Source: ZC4RG30 sp963812195 (GTDB lineage: Bacteria; Pseudomonadota; Gammaproteobacteria; Steroidobacterales; Steroidobacteraceae). From it: a stretch of 64,000 bases of DNA. Each line of letters begins with the position of its first letter. The first letter of the stretch is position 1. The position numbers and the translations under genes were made by a program. The stretch spans positions 50,658 through 114,657 of the forward strand of contig CAWEUI010000016.1 in assembly GCA_963812195.1 (NCBI GenBank), in the 5' to 3' direction. Shown here piece by piece: positions 55,051 to 64,000 of this stretch. A model generated the notes under the pieces. It was not told the origin of the DNA. It did no database searches and was given only the letters and a program-made list of their open reading frames with translations.

Positions 55051-55060
55051 TGTCTGCCGC
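55040..55060. other. joint between gammaproteobacterial and alphaproteobacterial DNA
   Basis: On the left, the kinase reads EAARERPPEEARLS and would continue into its ATPase domain. On the right, an IS30 transposase on the other strand is coherent up to HLRTARQT and then stops. Neither end is an IS terminus. Gene content, intergenic repeats and base composition all change here, which fits an assembly chimera better than insertion. Confidence 0.6.
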
Positions 55061-55654
55061 GCCGTGCGCAGGTGCGTCATCAGCTCCTTTTTCAGCACAC
55101 CGCGTGTCTGAATGAAGAGGCTTCGGTAGATCCGAACTCTGTGGGATACCTGCATGCTCTGGTCGGCAGGGAATTGCCGCTTCAGCCAGCCGGCGATCTG
55201 TTTCGGCGACCACTGCAGCGCCAGCTTCTGCGCGATGCTCCATCGTAGCCCGGCATGGCACGCCAGGCGACAGGGCTTCGGACGCAGCGACCGCTCCCAG
55301 GCCCGCCGGGCGGCCCAACTGGCGCGGTAAGCACGGCGGCCTCCGTTACGTTTTATCTCGCGACTGATCGTCGACGGCGATCGTCCAAGGCCCTGTGCGA
55401 TCTGCCGTATCGACCGACCGGACGCAATGCCACGCGATATTCTCCTCACGCTCCGCAAGCCTCAGCGCTTGCTGAGCTCTCCGGCGAGGCAGTGGGGCGA
55501 TCCCTCCATTGAGCGCCAAGACCCGATAGACGCCGCTCTTGTTCCTCCGCTCAAGCGCGCGGGCGATATCCGCCACACACTGGCCGCCCTTCCAGCGCTC
55601 CCAAAGCTCTGCCTTCTGCTTCGGTGTGAACCATGTCCGCGCATGCACCCCCAT
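55050..55654 (-). pseudogene. IS30-family transposase remnant
   Basis: About 200 residues of an IS30 transposase N-terminus: FTPKQKAELWERWKGGQ (first helix-turn-helix region), then LAEREEISRGIASGRSIRQIAQGLGRSPSTISREI, and a later QWSPKQIAGWLKRQFP block. An extra A at about 55,440 shifts the frame between REE and ISRG. The catalytic DDE region is missing; the sequence ends at the joint. The start ATG is at 55654. No inverted repeat or target duplication is visible. Bases 55,655-55,918 hold nothing I can identify. Confidence 0.8.
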
Positions 55655-55918
55655 CGCACACCTCCCTATCTGACAAGATTAGAAGGTGTTGCGTCGATCG
55701 GTTGAACCCACCCCTCAAAATCGGACATTTGCATTGCTGCCGCACTAGCGGGATTGGACATGCGGTCGCAATCAATTGCGCCGAATGGCCTCGCGCGTGC
55801 CGCAGAACGAGCCTCGCCTTGTCGGTATCCCTTTCCTGCGGGGCGCAGCCTTCTATTTACGTGATTTTAAGAACATTGGCTAAATGTCGGTGCGGCAGCA
55901 GCATATCGAGTGTTCACG

Positions 55919-56143
55919 ATGAGGATGAATTGGCGCGACAAAGCGCTCCTAGAAAAGCAATTGTGGGGAGTTGATCCGCATCCTCCAAGCCTGCTTGGTT
56001 TGGTTTTCGTCGCAGTATTTTTCGGCGGCATTATCGTCGGGTCTGTTCTGTTTACTCGCGAATACAGGCAGACCCATGCGACTTCGATCGATGTGACAGG
56101 GACGATTTCGCCGCAAATGCCGCGCGCACAAGTTCCCGATTAA
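55919..56143 (+). CDS. small single-pass membrane protein
   Basis: A 74-residue protein with one membrane helix (about residues 24-45, LLGLVFVAVFFGGIIVGSVLF) preceded by a charged N-terminus (NWRDKALLEKQLWG) and followed by a short Thr/Ser/Pro-rich tail. ATGs at 55919 and 55925 are possible starts. No family is recognised. It lies in a gene-poor stretch with a lower GC content than the rest of the window. Confidence 0.45.
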   Translation: MRMNWRDKALLEKQLWGVDPHPPSLLGLVFVAVFFGGIIVGSVLFTREYRQTHATSIDVTGTISPQMPRAQVPD

Positions 56144-56200
56144 AAAACTGAACGCACCGGCAGAGCCAACTAGTCGCTCTTCTTACGCGTCTTTAGTGTG

Positions 56201-56396
56201 GTCCGCTTCGGGTAATTAGCGGACACCGTTTCACGCCCGAGCATGTCCGCTTTACCCCCGACAGCAAACATAAAATGGCATTTCGCGACCTGTGAAAGGT
56301 TATGTCCGCTTTGGCGCAAAAATATCTGCTATTACCTCAAGAGCGGACATCGATGAGCAAGTCTCGCATGTCCGCTAAGGGCCATGACCAGACATC
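56201..56396. repeat. ATGTCCGC-type repeat cluster 1
   Basis: GTCCGCTTCGGG at 56201, ATGTCCGCTTTACCCCC at 56243, ATGTCCGCTTTGGCGC at 56302, an inverted GCGGACAT at 56343 and ATGTCCGCTAAGGGCCA at 56368 share a core and partly face each other, giving potential hairpins. This family is typical of intergenic DNA in Bradyrhizobium and relatives. Copies recur at 56927, 57551 and 63433. Confidence 0.7.
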
Positions 56397-56512
56397 GCGC
56401 CTACGGTTCGAATGACACAGAGGCCCCATCAGATGGCGGCCTCGGTTAGGAACCATTTGCGCGGCTCAGTTGTTTATATGCCGAAACTATTCGCGGGGTC
56501 ATCGGGATCAGA

Positions 56513-56659
56513 ATGCCCGAAATCCGCAAGAAGCTGCTATTTCACCGGGCCGGCCGCAGCTTGCCTGCGTTCCTGATGGGATTTGGCGTCGTCACTGTTA
56601 TCTTATGGGTCACTATTCTCGGTTGGCTATTATTCGAGGCAGTCCTGTGGATCTTTTAA
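56513..56659 (+). CDS. very small membrane protein (48 residues)
   Basis: An ATG at 56513 opens a 48-residue frame with a basic start (MPEIRKKLLFHRAGR) and a long hydrophobic helix (about residues 17-48, FLMGFGVVTVILWVTILGWLL). No clear ribosome site is seen. It could be real or chance; the composition fits a small membrane protein. No homology is recognised. Confidence 0.3.
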   Translation: MPEIRKKLLFHRAGRSLPAFLMGFGVVTVILWVTILGWLLFEAVLWIF

Positions 56660-56926
56660 TTCCGCCGCAGGCCGCAAGAGCCAAGCCAATACGATCAGAG
56701 TAGGCGTCCAAGTCACCATAAAGCCGAATAGGAATTGATTGTACTGTACTCATTGTGAGCCCCTATCGACCCGAAACGCGGTAAGTAGTTTTAGTTCCCG
56801 GCTCGGTTAAGAAAGAGCGACCGGAATGGAAAGGGCCGGTACCCACACGCTGGTAGGAACAGTTCAAGAATTTAAAGCATTTCCTAACGTGGTAGGGGCC
56901 CGATTGGTTACTGCCGAGTAGCTCTA

Positions 56927-57035
56927 ATGTCCGCTTCGGGTCAAAAGCAGAAGTGAGGCCCTTTCACATCGATGTCCGCTTTACCCCCGAAAGCAGACAT
57001 CGCCGCCTCATCTCAAAATGTCCGCCGAGGGCTAT
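56927..57035. repeat. ATGTCCGC-type repeat cluster 2
   Basis: ATGTCCGCTTCGGG at 56927, ATGTCCGCTTTACCCCC at 56972 with the complementary AAAGCAGACAT at 56990, and ATGTCCGCCGAGGGC at 57018. The middle pair can form a hairpin. Bases 56,660-56,926 before it show nothing else recognisable. Confidence 0.7.
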
Positions 57036-57093
57036 GTACGGATATTCGGTGGCGGTTGGTTTTGCACGATTTAGCCGTCTAGCGTGTCGCGCT

Positions 57094-57480
57094 CTAGCGC
57101 CATCCTCGCTCCGCTTGTTTAAAAAAGAGCCAACCGGCAATTTTTGCTTTCTTTGTGGCTGCGTCGACTTCCAGCAAATAGTTATGCAATTCGGGGCAAA
57201 GGCTATTCCGACAACGCAGCTTGTCACCAGAATATTTCAATACAGCTAAAAACCGCATTTCATATAGTTTGCCGCCGCCGCGACCATCGAATTCCTCCAA
57301 TGAGACTATCGAGTACGGCGTCAGAAAAGCCGAATTAAGTAATCGTACTATCTTCGCCTGCACTTCATCTGCTGAAGGTTCGCAGCTTTTATTTCCTGGG
57401 CCGCAGATCGCATGCGCAGGGGACGAAAGCGCCAATGTAATGAAGCTAATGATTATTGCGGACCGCCGGAAAGTGCGCAT
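57094..57480 (-). CDS. small secreted hypothetical protein
   Basis: A 128-residue exported protein. The signal peptide ends in SPAHA and the mature chain opens with ICGPGNKSCEPSADEVQ, containing a close cysteine pair; a second pair is CRNSLCPEL near residue 95, so two disulfides are likely. The rest is mixed alpha/beta (FLAVLKYSGDK, LLEVDAATKKAKIAGWLFF). No family recognised. The Cys pattern and signal peptide support a real gene despite the low-GC surroundings. Confidence 0.65.
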   Translation of the reverse strand: MRTFRRSAIIISFITLALSSPAHAICGPGNKSCEPSADEVQAKIVRLLNSAFLTPYSIVSLEEFDGRGGGKLYEMRFLAVLKYSGDKLRCRNSLCPELHNYLLEVDAATKKAKIAGWLFFKQAERGWR

Positions 57481-57550
57481 AGTGCGGAGTTCCCCAGTAC
57501 AAACCTTGCTGCGCGGTACACGTCCCCGCGATGCCTGCTTTTATCCCAAA

Positions 57551-57605
57551 GGCAGACATTCACGCACAAGGGGGAATGTCCGCTTCGGGTCATAACCGAA
57601 CATGG
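57551..57605. repeat. ATGTCCGC-type repeat cluster 3
   Basis: GGCAGACAT at 57551 followed by AATGTCCGCTTCGGGTCA at 57575 and GAACATGGC at 57599, partly complementary. This is the copy nearest the purL 3' end. Confidence 0.6.
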
Positions 57606-57647
57606 CGACACGGTCGCGCTATGTCGGCTTTTGCTCTGATACCAGAC

Positions 57648-59904
<2,257 letters not shown>

Positions 59905-59927
59905 GAGTAGCGAACTCTGCTTTTTCT

Positions 59928-60080
59928 TACCCTCTCCCCTTGTGAGAGAGGGTGGTCCGAACATCGCAGAACGCGATGTGAGGACCGGGTGAGGGGGTGA
60001 ACTTGGCGCGCGACCGGCCCCCTCACCCGGCTCGCTCACTACGTTCGCTCACCACCCTCTCCCACAAGGGGAGAGGGTTA
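59928..60080. repeat. long nested palindrome between purQ and purL
   Basis: TACCCTCTCCCCTTGTGAG (from 59928) pairs with CACAAGGGGAGAGGGTTA (to 60080), and an inner CCGGGTGAGGGGG pairs with CCCCCTCACCCGG. This is the Rhizobiales-type palindromic unit found between genes. In an operon it may form a hairpin that alters expression of purL relative to purQ. Confidence 0.75.
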
Positions 60081-60086
60081 CTCTGC

Positions 60087-60788
60087 TTATGCCGCCCGGC
60101 TGAGGACCTCATAGAGTCCGGCAAACAGCCCGCGCCCGTCGGTCGGGCCGACGGCCGCTTCCACGTGGTTCTCCGGGTGCGGCATCATGCCGAGCACGTT
60201 GCCGCGTTCACTGACGATGCCGGCGATGGCGTTGATGGCGCCGTTGTGGTTCCAGTTCGGGTCGATCATGCCGTCGGGCGAGCAATAGCGGAAAATCACC
60301 CGGCCCTCGCCTTCCAGCCGCGCGATGGTCTCGCCGTCGGCGATGTAATTGCCCTCGCCGTGCGCGATCGGCACGCGGATCACCTGGCCGGCGTTGTAGC
60401 CGCGCGTGAAGGGCGTGTCGGAGCGCTCGACCCTGAGATAGACGTCATGGCAGATGAAGCGCAGGTTCTCGTTGCGCATCAGCACGCCGGGAAGAAGCCC
60501 AACCTCGCACAAAATCTGGAAGCCATTGCAGACGCCGAGCACCAGTCCGCCGCCGTCGGCGAACTTGCGCACGGCGTCCATGATCGGTGAGCGCGCCGCG
60601 ATCGCGCCGCAACGCAAGTAATCGCCGTAGGAAAATCCGCCTGGAAGAACCACCAGGTCGGTGCCTGCGGGAAGCTCTTTCTCGGTGTGCCAGACCATGG
60701 CCGGCGCGACGCCGGAAATGAGCCAAATCGTGCGCGCCATGTCGCGCTCGCGATTGATCCCGGGGAAAACGAGGACGGCGGATTTCAT
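60087..60788 (-). CDS. purQ: FGAM synthase glutaminase subunit PurQ
   Basis: A 233-residue class I glutamine amidotransferase that supplies ammonia to PurL. The nucleophile Cys87 lies in GLVLGVCNGFQ, and His204 and Glu206 in GMMPHPENHVE complete the triad. PGGFSYGDYLRCG is the conserved substrate loop. It overlaps purS by four bases, indicating coupled translation of the two subunits. Length and motifs are typical of the Bacillus/alphaproteobacterial three-subunit enzyme. Confidence 0.95.
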   Translation of the reverse strand: MKSAVLVFPGINRERDMARTIWLISGVAPAMVWHTEKELPAGTDLVVLPGGFSYGDYLRCGAIAARSPIMDAVRKFADGGGLVLGVCNGFQILCEVGLLPGVLMRNENLRFICHDVYLRVERSDTPFTRGYNAGQVIRVPIAHGEGNYIADGETIARLEGEGRVIFRYCSPDGMIDPNWNHNGAINAIAGIVSERGNVLGMMPHPENHVEAAVGPTDGRGLFAGLYEVLSRAA

Positions 60789-61027
60789 CCCAGCACGTCC
60801 ACCCGGTAGTTCTCGATCACGGTATTGGCCAGTAGCTTGTCGGCGGCCTGCTTGAGCAGGGCTTCGGCCTGGGCGCGGTCTGAGCCTTCCAGTTCGATGT
60901 CGAACACCTTGCCCTGGCGCACCGCGGTAACGCCCGACAGCCCAAGCGAGCGCAGCGCGCCTTCGATCGCCTTGCCTTGCGGATCGAGAATGCCTGACTT
61001 GAGAGTGACGGTGACGCGGGCTTTCAT
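60785..61027 (-). CDS. purS: FGAM synthase subunit PurS
   Basis: An 80-residue protein that bridges PurL and PurQ in the FGAM synthase complex. It begins KARVTVTLKSGILDPQGKAIEGALRSLG, the diagnostic PurS start, and continues with VTAVRQGKVFDIEL. Its stop overlaps the purQ start (ATGA). Confidence 0.95.
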   Translation of the reverse strand: MKARVTVTLKSGILDPQGKAIEGALRSLGLSGVTAVRQGKVFDIELEGSDRAQAEALLKQAADKLLANTVIENYRVDVLG

Positions 61028-61130
61028 GAAGGTGATTTACCGCATAAATCGCGAAAATAGGCTGACAATAAGCCAGCTATCCACGCCTAAACTATGGGAA
61101 AACGGAGCGCAGGCAAGGCCGCTCTCCTTT

Positions 61131-61212
61131 CGTTCCCGCGAAAGCGGGAACCCAGGGGCCAAAAACTGCGGCCTCGATTTAGGGCTCTGGGTCCCCGCTT
61201 GCGCGGGGACGA
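61131..61212. repeat. palindromic repeat between purC and purS
   Basis: Two arms, CGTTCCCGCGAAAGCGGGAA (61131) with CCCAG, and CTGGGTCCCCGC (61187) continuing TTGCGCGGGGACG, are nearly complementary and enclose about 30 bases; each arm is itself hairpin-prone. Such elements are common intergenic units in Bradyrhizobium and allies. Confidence 0.7.
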
Positions 61213-61230
61213 ACGGTTGACCCGCTAACG

Positions 61231-61998
61231 CTAGCCTTTGACCAGCACGGGACCCGCCCCGCGCGGGGGCTCGCCCTCGTTCATGATGCCGAGGCGCTTG
61301 GCGACTTCCGTGTAGGCCTCCACCAGCCCGCCAAGGTCGCGGCGGAAGCGGTCCTTGTCGAGCTTGTCATTGGTCTTGATGTCCCACAGCCGGCACAAGT
61401 CGGGGCTGATCTCGTCGGCCACGACGATGCGCATCACGTCGTTTTCCCACAGCCGGCCGGTCTCCATCTTGAAGTCGACCAGGCGGATGCCGACGCCGAG
61501 GAACAGGCCGGACAGGAAGTCGTTGACCCGTATGGCCAGCGCCATGATGTCGTCGATCTCCTGCGGGCTCGCCCAGCCGAAGGCGGTGATGTGCTCCTCC
61601 GACACCATCGGATCGTTGAGCGCGTCGTTCTTGTAATAGAACTCGATGATCGAGCGCGGCAGCTGGGTGCCCTCCTCGATGCCGAGGCGCTGCGACAGCG
61701 AGCCGGCGGCGACGTTGCGCACCACCACTTCGAGCGGAATGATCTCCACCTCGCGAATCAACTGCTCGCGCATGTTGAGACGGCGGATGAAGTGGGTCGG
61801 AACCCCGATATCGTTGAGGTGCTGGAAGACGTATTCGGAGATCCGGTTGTTGAGCACGCCCTTGCCTTCAATCACCTCGTGCTTTTTGGCATTGAAGGCG
61901 GTCGCGTCATCCTTGAAGTGCTGGATCAACGTTCCGGGCTCGGGGCCTTCATAGAGGACCTTCGCCTTGCCTTCGTAAATGCGGCGGCGGCAACTCAT
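61231..61998 (-). CDS. purC: SAICAR synthase (phosphoribosylaminoimidazole-succinocarboxamide synthase)
   Basis: A 255-residue enzyme joining CAIR and aspartate with ATP. RRRIYEGKAKVLYEGPEPGT gives the P-loop-like start, and HCQ-like VRNVAAGSLSQRLGIEEGT, IIEFYYKNDALNDPMVSEEH and RLVDFKMETG contain substrate-binding residues; DEISPDLCRLWD is the second conserved signature. The start is ATG 61998 (MSCRRRIYEG). It is the first gene of the purC-S-Q-L series and is divergent from the DUF1476 gene. Confidence 0.95.
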   Translation of the reverse strand: MSCRRRIYEGKAKVLYEGPEPGTLIQHFKDDATAFNAKKHEVIEGKGVLNNRISEYVFQHLNDIGVPTHFIRRLNMREQLIREVEIIPLEVVVRNVAAGSLSQRLGIEEGTQLPRSIIEFYYKNDALNDPMVSEEHITAFGWASPQEIDDIMALAIRVNDFLSGLFLGVGIRLVDFKMETGRLWENDVMRIVVADEISPDLCRLWDIKTNDKLDKDRFRRDLGGLVEAYTEVAKRLGIMNEGEPPRGAGPVLVKG

Positions 61999-62311
61999 CG
62001 GGGTGTACCGTGGTTTTTGAAAGTCCATCGGATTTGCCGTGGCTCCTGCTTAATGACGTCTTAAAGATCCGCGGCGGCGGGACCAGACGTTTCGCGGAGC
62101 GCGAGAACGGTCCGGGCACGAGGTCAACCTAGCCGATCGATTAGGGCAGCACAATCGAGGGACGGTCACGTTTCCACCTCGCATTTCCGCCGCAAATTTC
62201 CGGCCGGATGTTGCCTTGACGCATGCCGGGCGATATGCAAGGCGCAAGCGGCCTATGTATGCAAGCGACCGGCCGGTCGCAAGCGGTGATTTGCGAACAG
62301 CGAGGGCGGCC
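61999..62311. other. gene-free divergent spacer between purC and the zeta-inhibitor gene
   Basis: A 313-base gap separates the divergent starts. It should hold both promoters. I see no PurR-type operator (ACGCAAACGTTTGCGT-like), no riboswitch and no repeat of the ATGTCCGC type; nothing else is recognisable. Confidence 0.5.
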
Positions 62312-62629
62312 ATGCCGACGAGTTTCGACAAGCGCGAGGAAGGTTTCGAGAAGAAATTCGCGCATGATGAGGAATTGCGCTTCAAGGCCATGGCCCGCCG
62401 CAACAAGCTGTTGGGCCTATGGGCCGCCGGCGTGCTCGGCAAGAGCGGAGCGGAGGCCGAGGCTTACGCCAAAGAGGTCGTGATGGCGGATTTCGAGGAG
62501 CCGGGCGACGAGGACGTCGTGCGCAAGCTCACCAAAGACCTCGAGGGCAAAGCCACCGACCAGCAAATTCGCGCGCAGATGAGCGAATTGCTGGCGCAGG
62601 CGGTCGAGCAAGTTAAAAAGAGCGGCTGA
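62312..62629 (+). CDS. ATPase inhibitor subunit zeta (DUF1476)
   Basis: A 105-residue helical protein of the DUF1476 family, characterised in Paracoccus denitrificans as the zeta subunit that blocks the hydrolytic direction of the F1-ATPase. The conserved N-terminal inhibitory region SFDKREEGFEKKFAHDEEL is present, followed by AMARRNKLLGLWAA. It is an alphaproteobacterial hallmark gene, and its placement divergent from purC recurs in Bradyrhizobium relatives. The aldolase gene begins one base after its stop. Confidence 0.92.
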   Translation: MPTSFDKREEGFEKKFAHDEELRFKAMARRNKLLGLWAAGVLGKSGAEAEAYAKEVVMADFEEPGDEDVVRKLTKDLEGKATDQQIRAQMSELLAQAVEQVKKSG

Positions 62630-62630
62630 G

Positions 62631-63398
62631 GTGGCCGCCTTCGCCCTCGCCGGCCGTTTGCGTGCCGGCGAAACCGTTTTTTCCGCCTGGTGCACGCTCG
62701 CCTCCCCGCTGGCCGCCGAGACGATCGCGCGCGAGGGCTTTGCCGCGGCCGTGCTCGACGTCCAGCACGGACTGTGGGACACCGCCGCGCTAATCGCCGG
62801 CATCGCCGCGCTGTATCACGCAAACGCCGCGCCAGTGGTGCGCATCCCGCTCGACGATTTCGCGTTTGTTTCGCGCGCGCTCGACTTCGGCGCCGAGGCG
62901 ATCATCGCGCCCATGATCAACAGCGCGACCGACGCCCGCCGCTTCGCCAGCGTCGCCAAGTTTCCACCGCTCGGCGAGCGCAGCTGGGGCCCACAGCGCG
63001 CCATGGCGCTGCAGGGCCGCACCGTCACCACCGACTACCTGCGCGAGGCCAACGCGGCGACGCTGACGCTCGCCATGATCGAGACGGCGGCGGCGCTCAA
63101 TGACGTGGACGACATTGCCGCGACCGACGGCATCGACGCGCTGTTTGTCGGCCCCTATGACCTTTCAACCGCGCTCTCGGCCGGCAGCGCGCAGGACGTG
63201 GCCGCGCCGGAAGTTGAGCGCGCCATCGACAAAATCTGCGCAGCCGCCAGGAAGGCCGGCAAGATCCCCGGCATTTATTGCAGCGACGCCGCGCGCGCGC
63301 TGGTGATGGCCAAGCGCGGCTTCAAATTCATCACCATCGGAAGCGATCTCGGCATTGTGCGTGCGGGCGCGGCGGGGATTTTGAAGGCGCTGAAGTAA
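62631..63398 (+). CDS. HpcH/HpaI-family aldolase
   Basis: A 255-residue class II pyruvate aldolase of the HpcH/HpaI family, catalysing reversible cleavage of 2-keto-3-deoxy or 4-hydroxy-2-oxo acids with a divalent metal. The start block FSAWCTLASPLAAETIAREGF, VLDVQHGLWD, the catalytic PPLGERSWGPQRA loop and MIETAAALND with the metal-binding Glu fit the family. The start is a GTG at 62631, immediately after the zeta gene. The natural substrate is not clear. Confidence 0.88.
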   Translation: MAAFALAGRLRAGETVFSAWCTLASPLAAETIAREGFAAAVLDVQHGLWDTAALIAGIAALYHANAAPVVRIPLDDFAFVSRALDFGAEAIIAPMINSATDARRFASVAKFPPLGERSWGPQRAMALQGRTVTTDYLREANAATLTLAMIETAAALNDVDDIAATDGIDALFVGPYDLSTALSAGSAQDVAAPEVERAIDKICAAARKAGKIPGIYCSDAARALVMAKRGFKFITIGSDLGIVRAGAAGILKALK

Positions 63399-63432
63399 TC
63401 AGCGCGCGTGGCCTTCAAACACGCGGCGCGTC

Positions 63433-63500
63433 ATGTCCGCGTTCCCCGCGAAAGCAGACATGCGGGAATTTGGTTGGTAAGTCCGCTAAGGGCCAGAAGG
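63433..63500. repeat. ATGTCCGC-type repeat, copy near the window end
   Basis: ATGTCCGCGTTCCCCGCGAAAGCAGACAT (63433-63461) is an inverted pair with a short loop, followed by GTCCGCTAAGGGCCAGAAGG at 63481. The same core occurs at 56.2-57.6 kb, which ties both ends of the alphaproteobacterial segment to one genome. Confidence 0.7.
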
Positions 63501-63514
63501 GGATATTCCAACAC

Positions 63515-64000
63515 CTAGACCGCAGCCACGATTACGTGTGCCTGAATTTTGGCCGCAACCTCGTCGCGGCCATGTTTGTCCGCAATCGCGGATGCGACGT
63601 AGTCGGTTGCAGCTTCCAGTTTTCCCGCTTCTCTGGCCTCGATTTCGTTGCGAAGAACAGTTCCCTGACAATAAGCAACGGCCGGAATACGCGGCGAGGG
63701 TGCACGGCTTTGTTCGGCTCTCGTCTCGATCACCACACGAGAGAAGCCTGCCTCCTCCAGCTCGCTACGGATCAGCGCCGTATCGTGGTAACCGTGCGGC
63801 GTGCGGGCCATAAAACGCGGCGGATCGTTCGGAAACATCCTTGCGAGAGCGTTCGTCACATCATCCGCAAAAACGTTCTCCTCGATCCGGTCCCATACGT
63901 TGAATAGAAAATGTCCTCCGGGCTTCAGGACTCGCTTTGCTTCGCGGTAGGCCGATAGGCGGTCGGGAAAGAACATCGCGCCGAACTGACAACAAACGAG
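63515..64000 (-). CDS. SAM-dependent methyltransferase, 5' end outside the window
   Basis: The C-terminal 161 residues of a class I methyltransferase. The frame is open to the window edge, and the first readable block is CQFGAMFFPDRLSAYREAKRVLKPGGHFLFNVWD, the post-motif II region of this fold. The SAM-binding glycine loop lies beyond the edge. The tail has SELEEAGFSRVVIETRAE, usual for small-molecule methyltransferases. It is convergent with the aldolase gene, separated by the repeat. Confidence 0.85.
   Translation of the reverse strand, partial: LVCCQFGAMFFPDRLSAYREAKRVLKPGGHFLFNVWDRIEENVFADDVTNALARMFPNDPPRFMARTPHGYHDTALIRSELEEAGFSRVVIETRAEQSRAPSPRIPAVAYCQGTVLRNEIEAREAGKLEAATDYVASAIADKHGRDEVAAKIQAHVIVAAV

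Noticed and set aside
55050..55654. Simple IS30 insertion into the sensor kinase
   Set aside because: The transposase is cut before its catalytic region at the joint, with no terminal repeat there and no kinase sequence beyond it.

Overview
The window joins two unrelated pieces of DNA. Positions 1 to about 55,050 are high-GC, densely packed and gammaproteobacterial in gene content. Markers include LigAB, MoaF-type calycins, DUF6152 secreted proteins, DUF3297, an LldP/LldD lactate pair, a GluR0-type channel, a PQQ quinohaemoprotein and a Tat-exported molybdenum hydroxylase. Together they suggest a free-living aerobe with much periplasmic redox chemistry, perhaps near the Steroidobacterales/Nevskiales; no rRNA or core phylogenetic marker is present to confirm this. 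Positions from about 55,050 to 64,000 look like a Hyphomicrobiales alphaproteobacterium (Bradyrhizobium/Xanthobacteraceae-like). They carry a purC-purS-purQ-purL operon divergent from an ATPase-inhibitor zeta (DUF1476) gene, ATGTCCGC-type intergenic repeats and long Rhizobiales-style palindromes. The joint lies inside two truncated genes, a MASE1-type sensor kinase and an IS30 transposase, so an assembly chimera is the simplest explanation; a real rearrangement is not excluded.

Layout: 0.1-2.9 kb, circularly permuted ATP-grasp plus alpha-E pair with a small upstream protein. 3-7 kb, aldehyde dehydrogenase, orphan fimbrial subunit, DUF3604 protein. 7-13 kb, divergent alpha/beta hydrolase, then ligA-ligB, a doubled MoaF protein, a Tat-signal NTF2-like protein, DUF6152 and a secreted protein, all on the plus strand. 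13-27 kb, diguanylate cyclase, M3 peptidase, tandem OsmC, DUF3297, two beta-propeller glycosidase-like proteins, DUF2244 with a glutamate-receptor-like K+ channel, lactate permease and dehydrogenase, hybrid histidine kinase. 27.3-33.4 kb, a three-subunit molybdenum hydroxylase with a small membrane protein, a cytochrome b and an NmrA-like protein. 33-47 kb, dicarboxylate symporter, cytochrome c, cupin dioxygenase, lytic transglycosylase, PQQ dehydrogenase, fructosamine kinase, esterase, a second DUF6152 module, a TPR protein, and a membrane-protein/XRE operon behind three operator-like repeats. 47-55 kb, poorly characterised proteins and two genes broken by frameshifts.

Several genes carry apparent single-base indels, often in or beside short homopolymers: the molybdopterin subunit, the NmrA-like gene, the TIM-barrel-like gene, the sensor kinase, the IS30 transposase and purL. 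They cluster near the joint and look like consensus errors rather than decay. The most interesting biology is (i) the exported molybdenum hydroxylase with its own cytochrome b, (ii) the LigAB/MoaF/NTF2/DUF6152 cluster with a second partial copy of its secreted part 31 kb away, (iii) the GluR0-like channel, and (iv) the 21-bp-spaced operators of the XRE operon.
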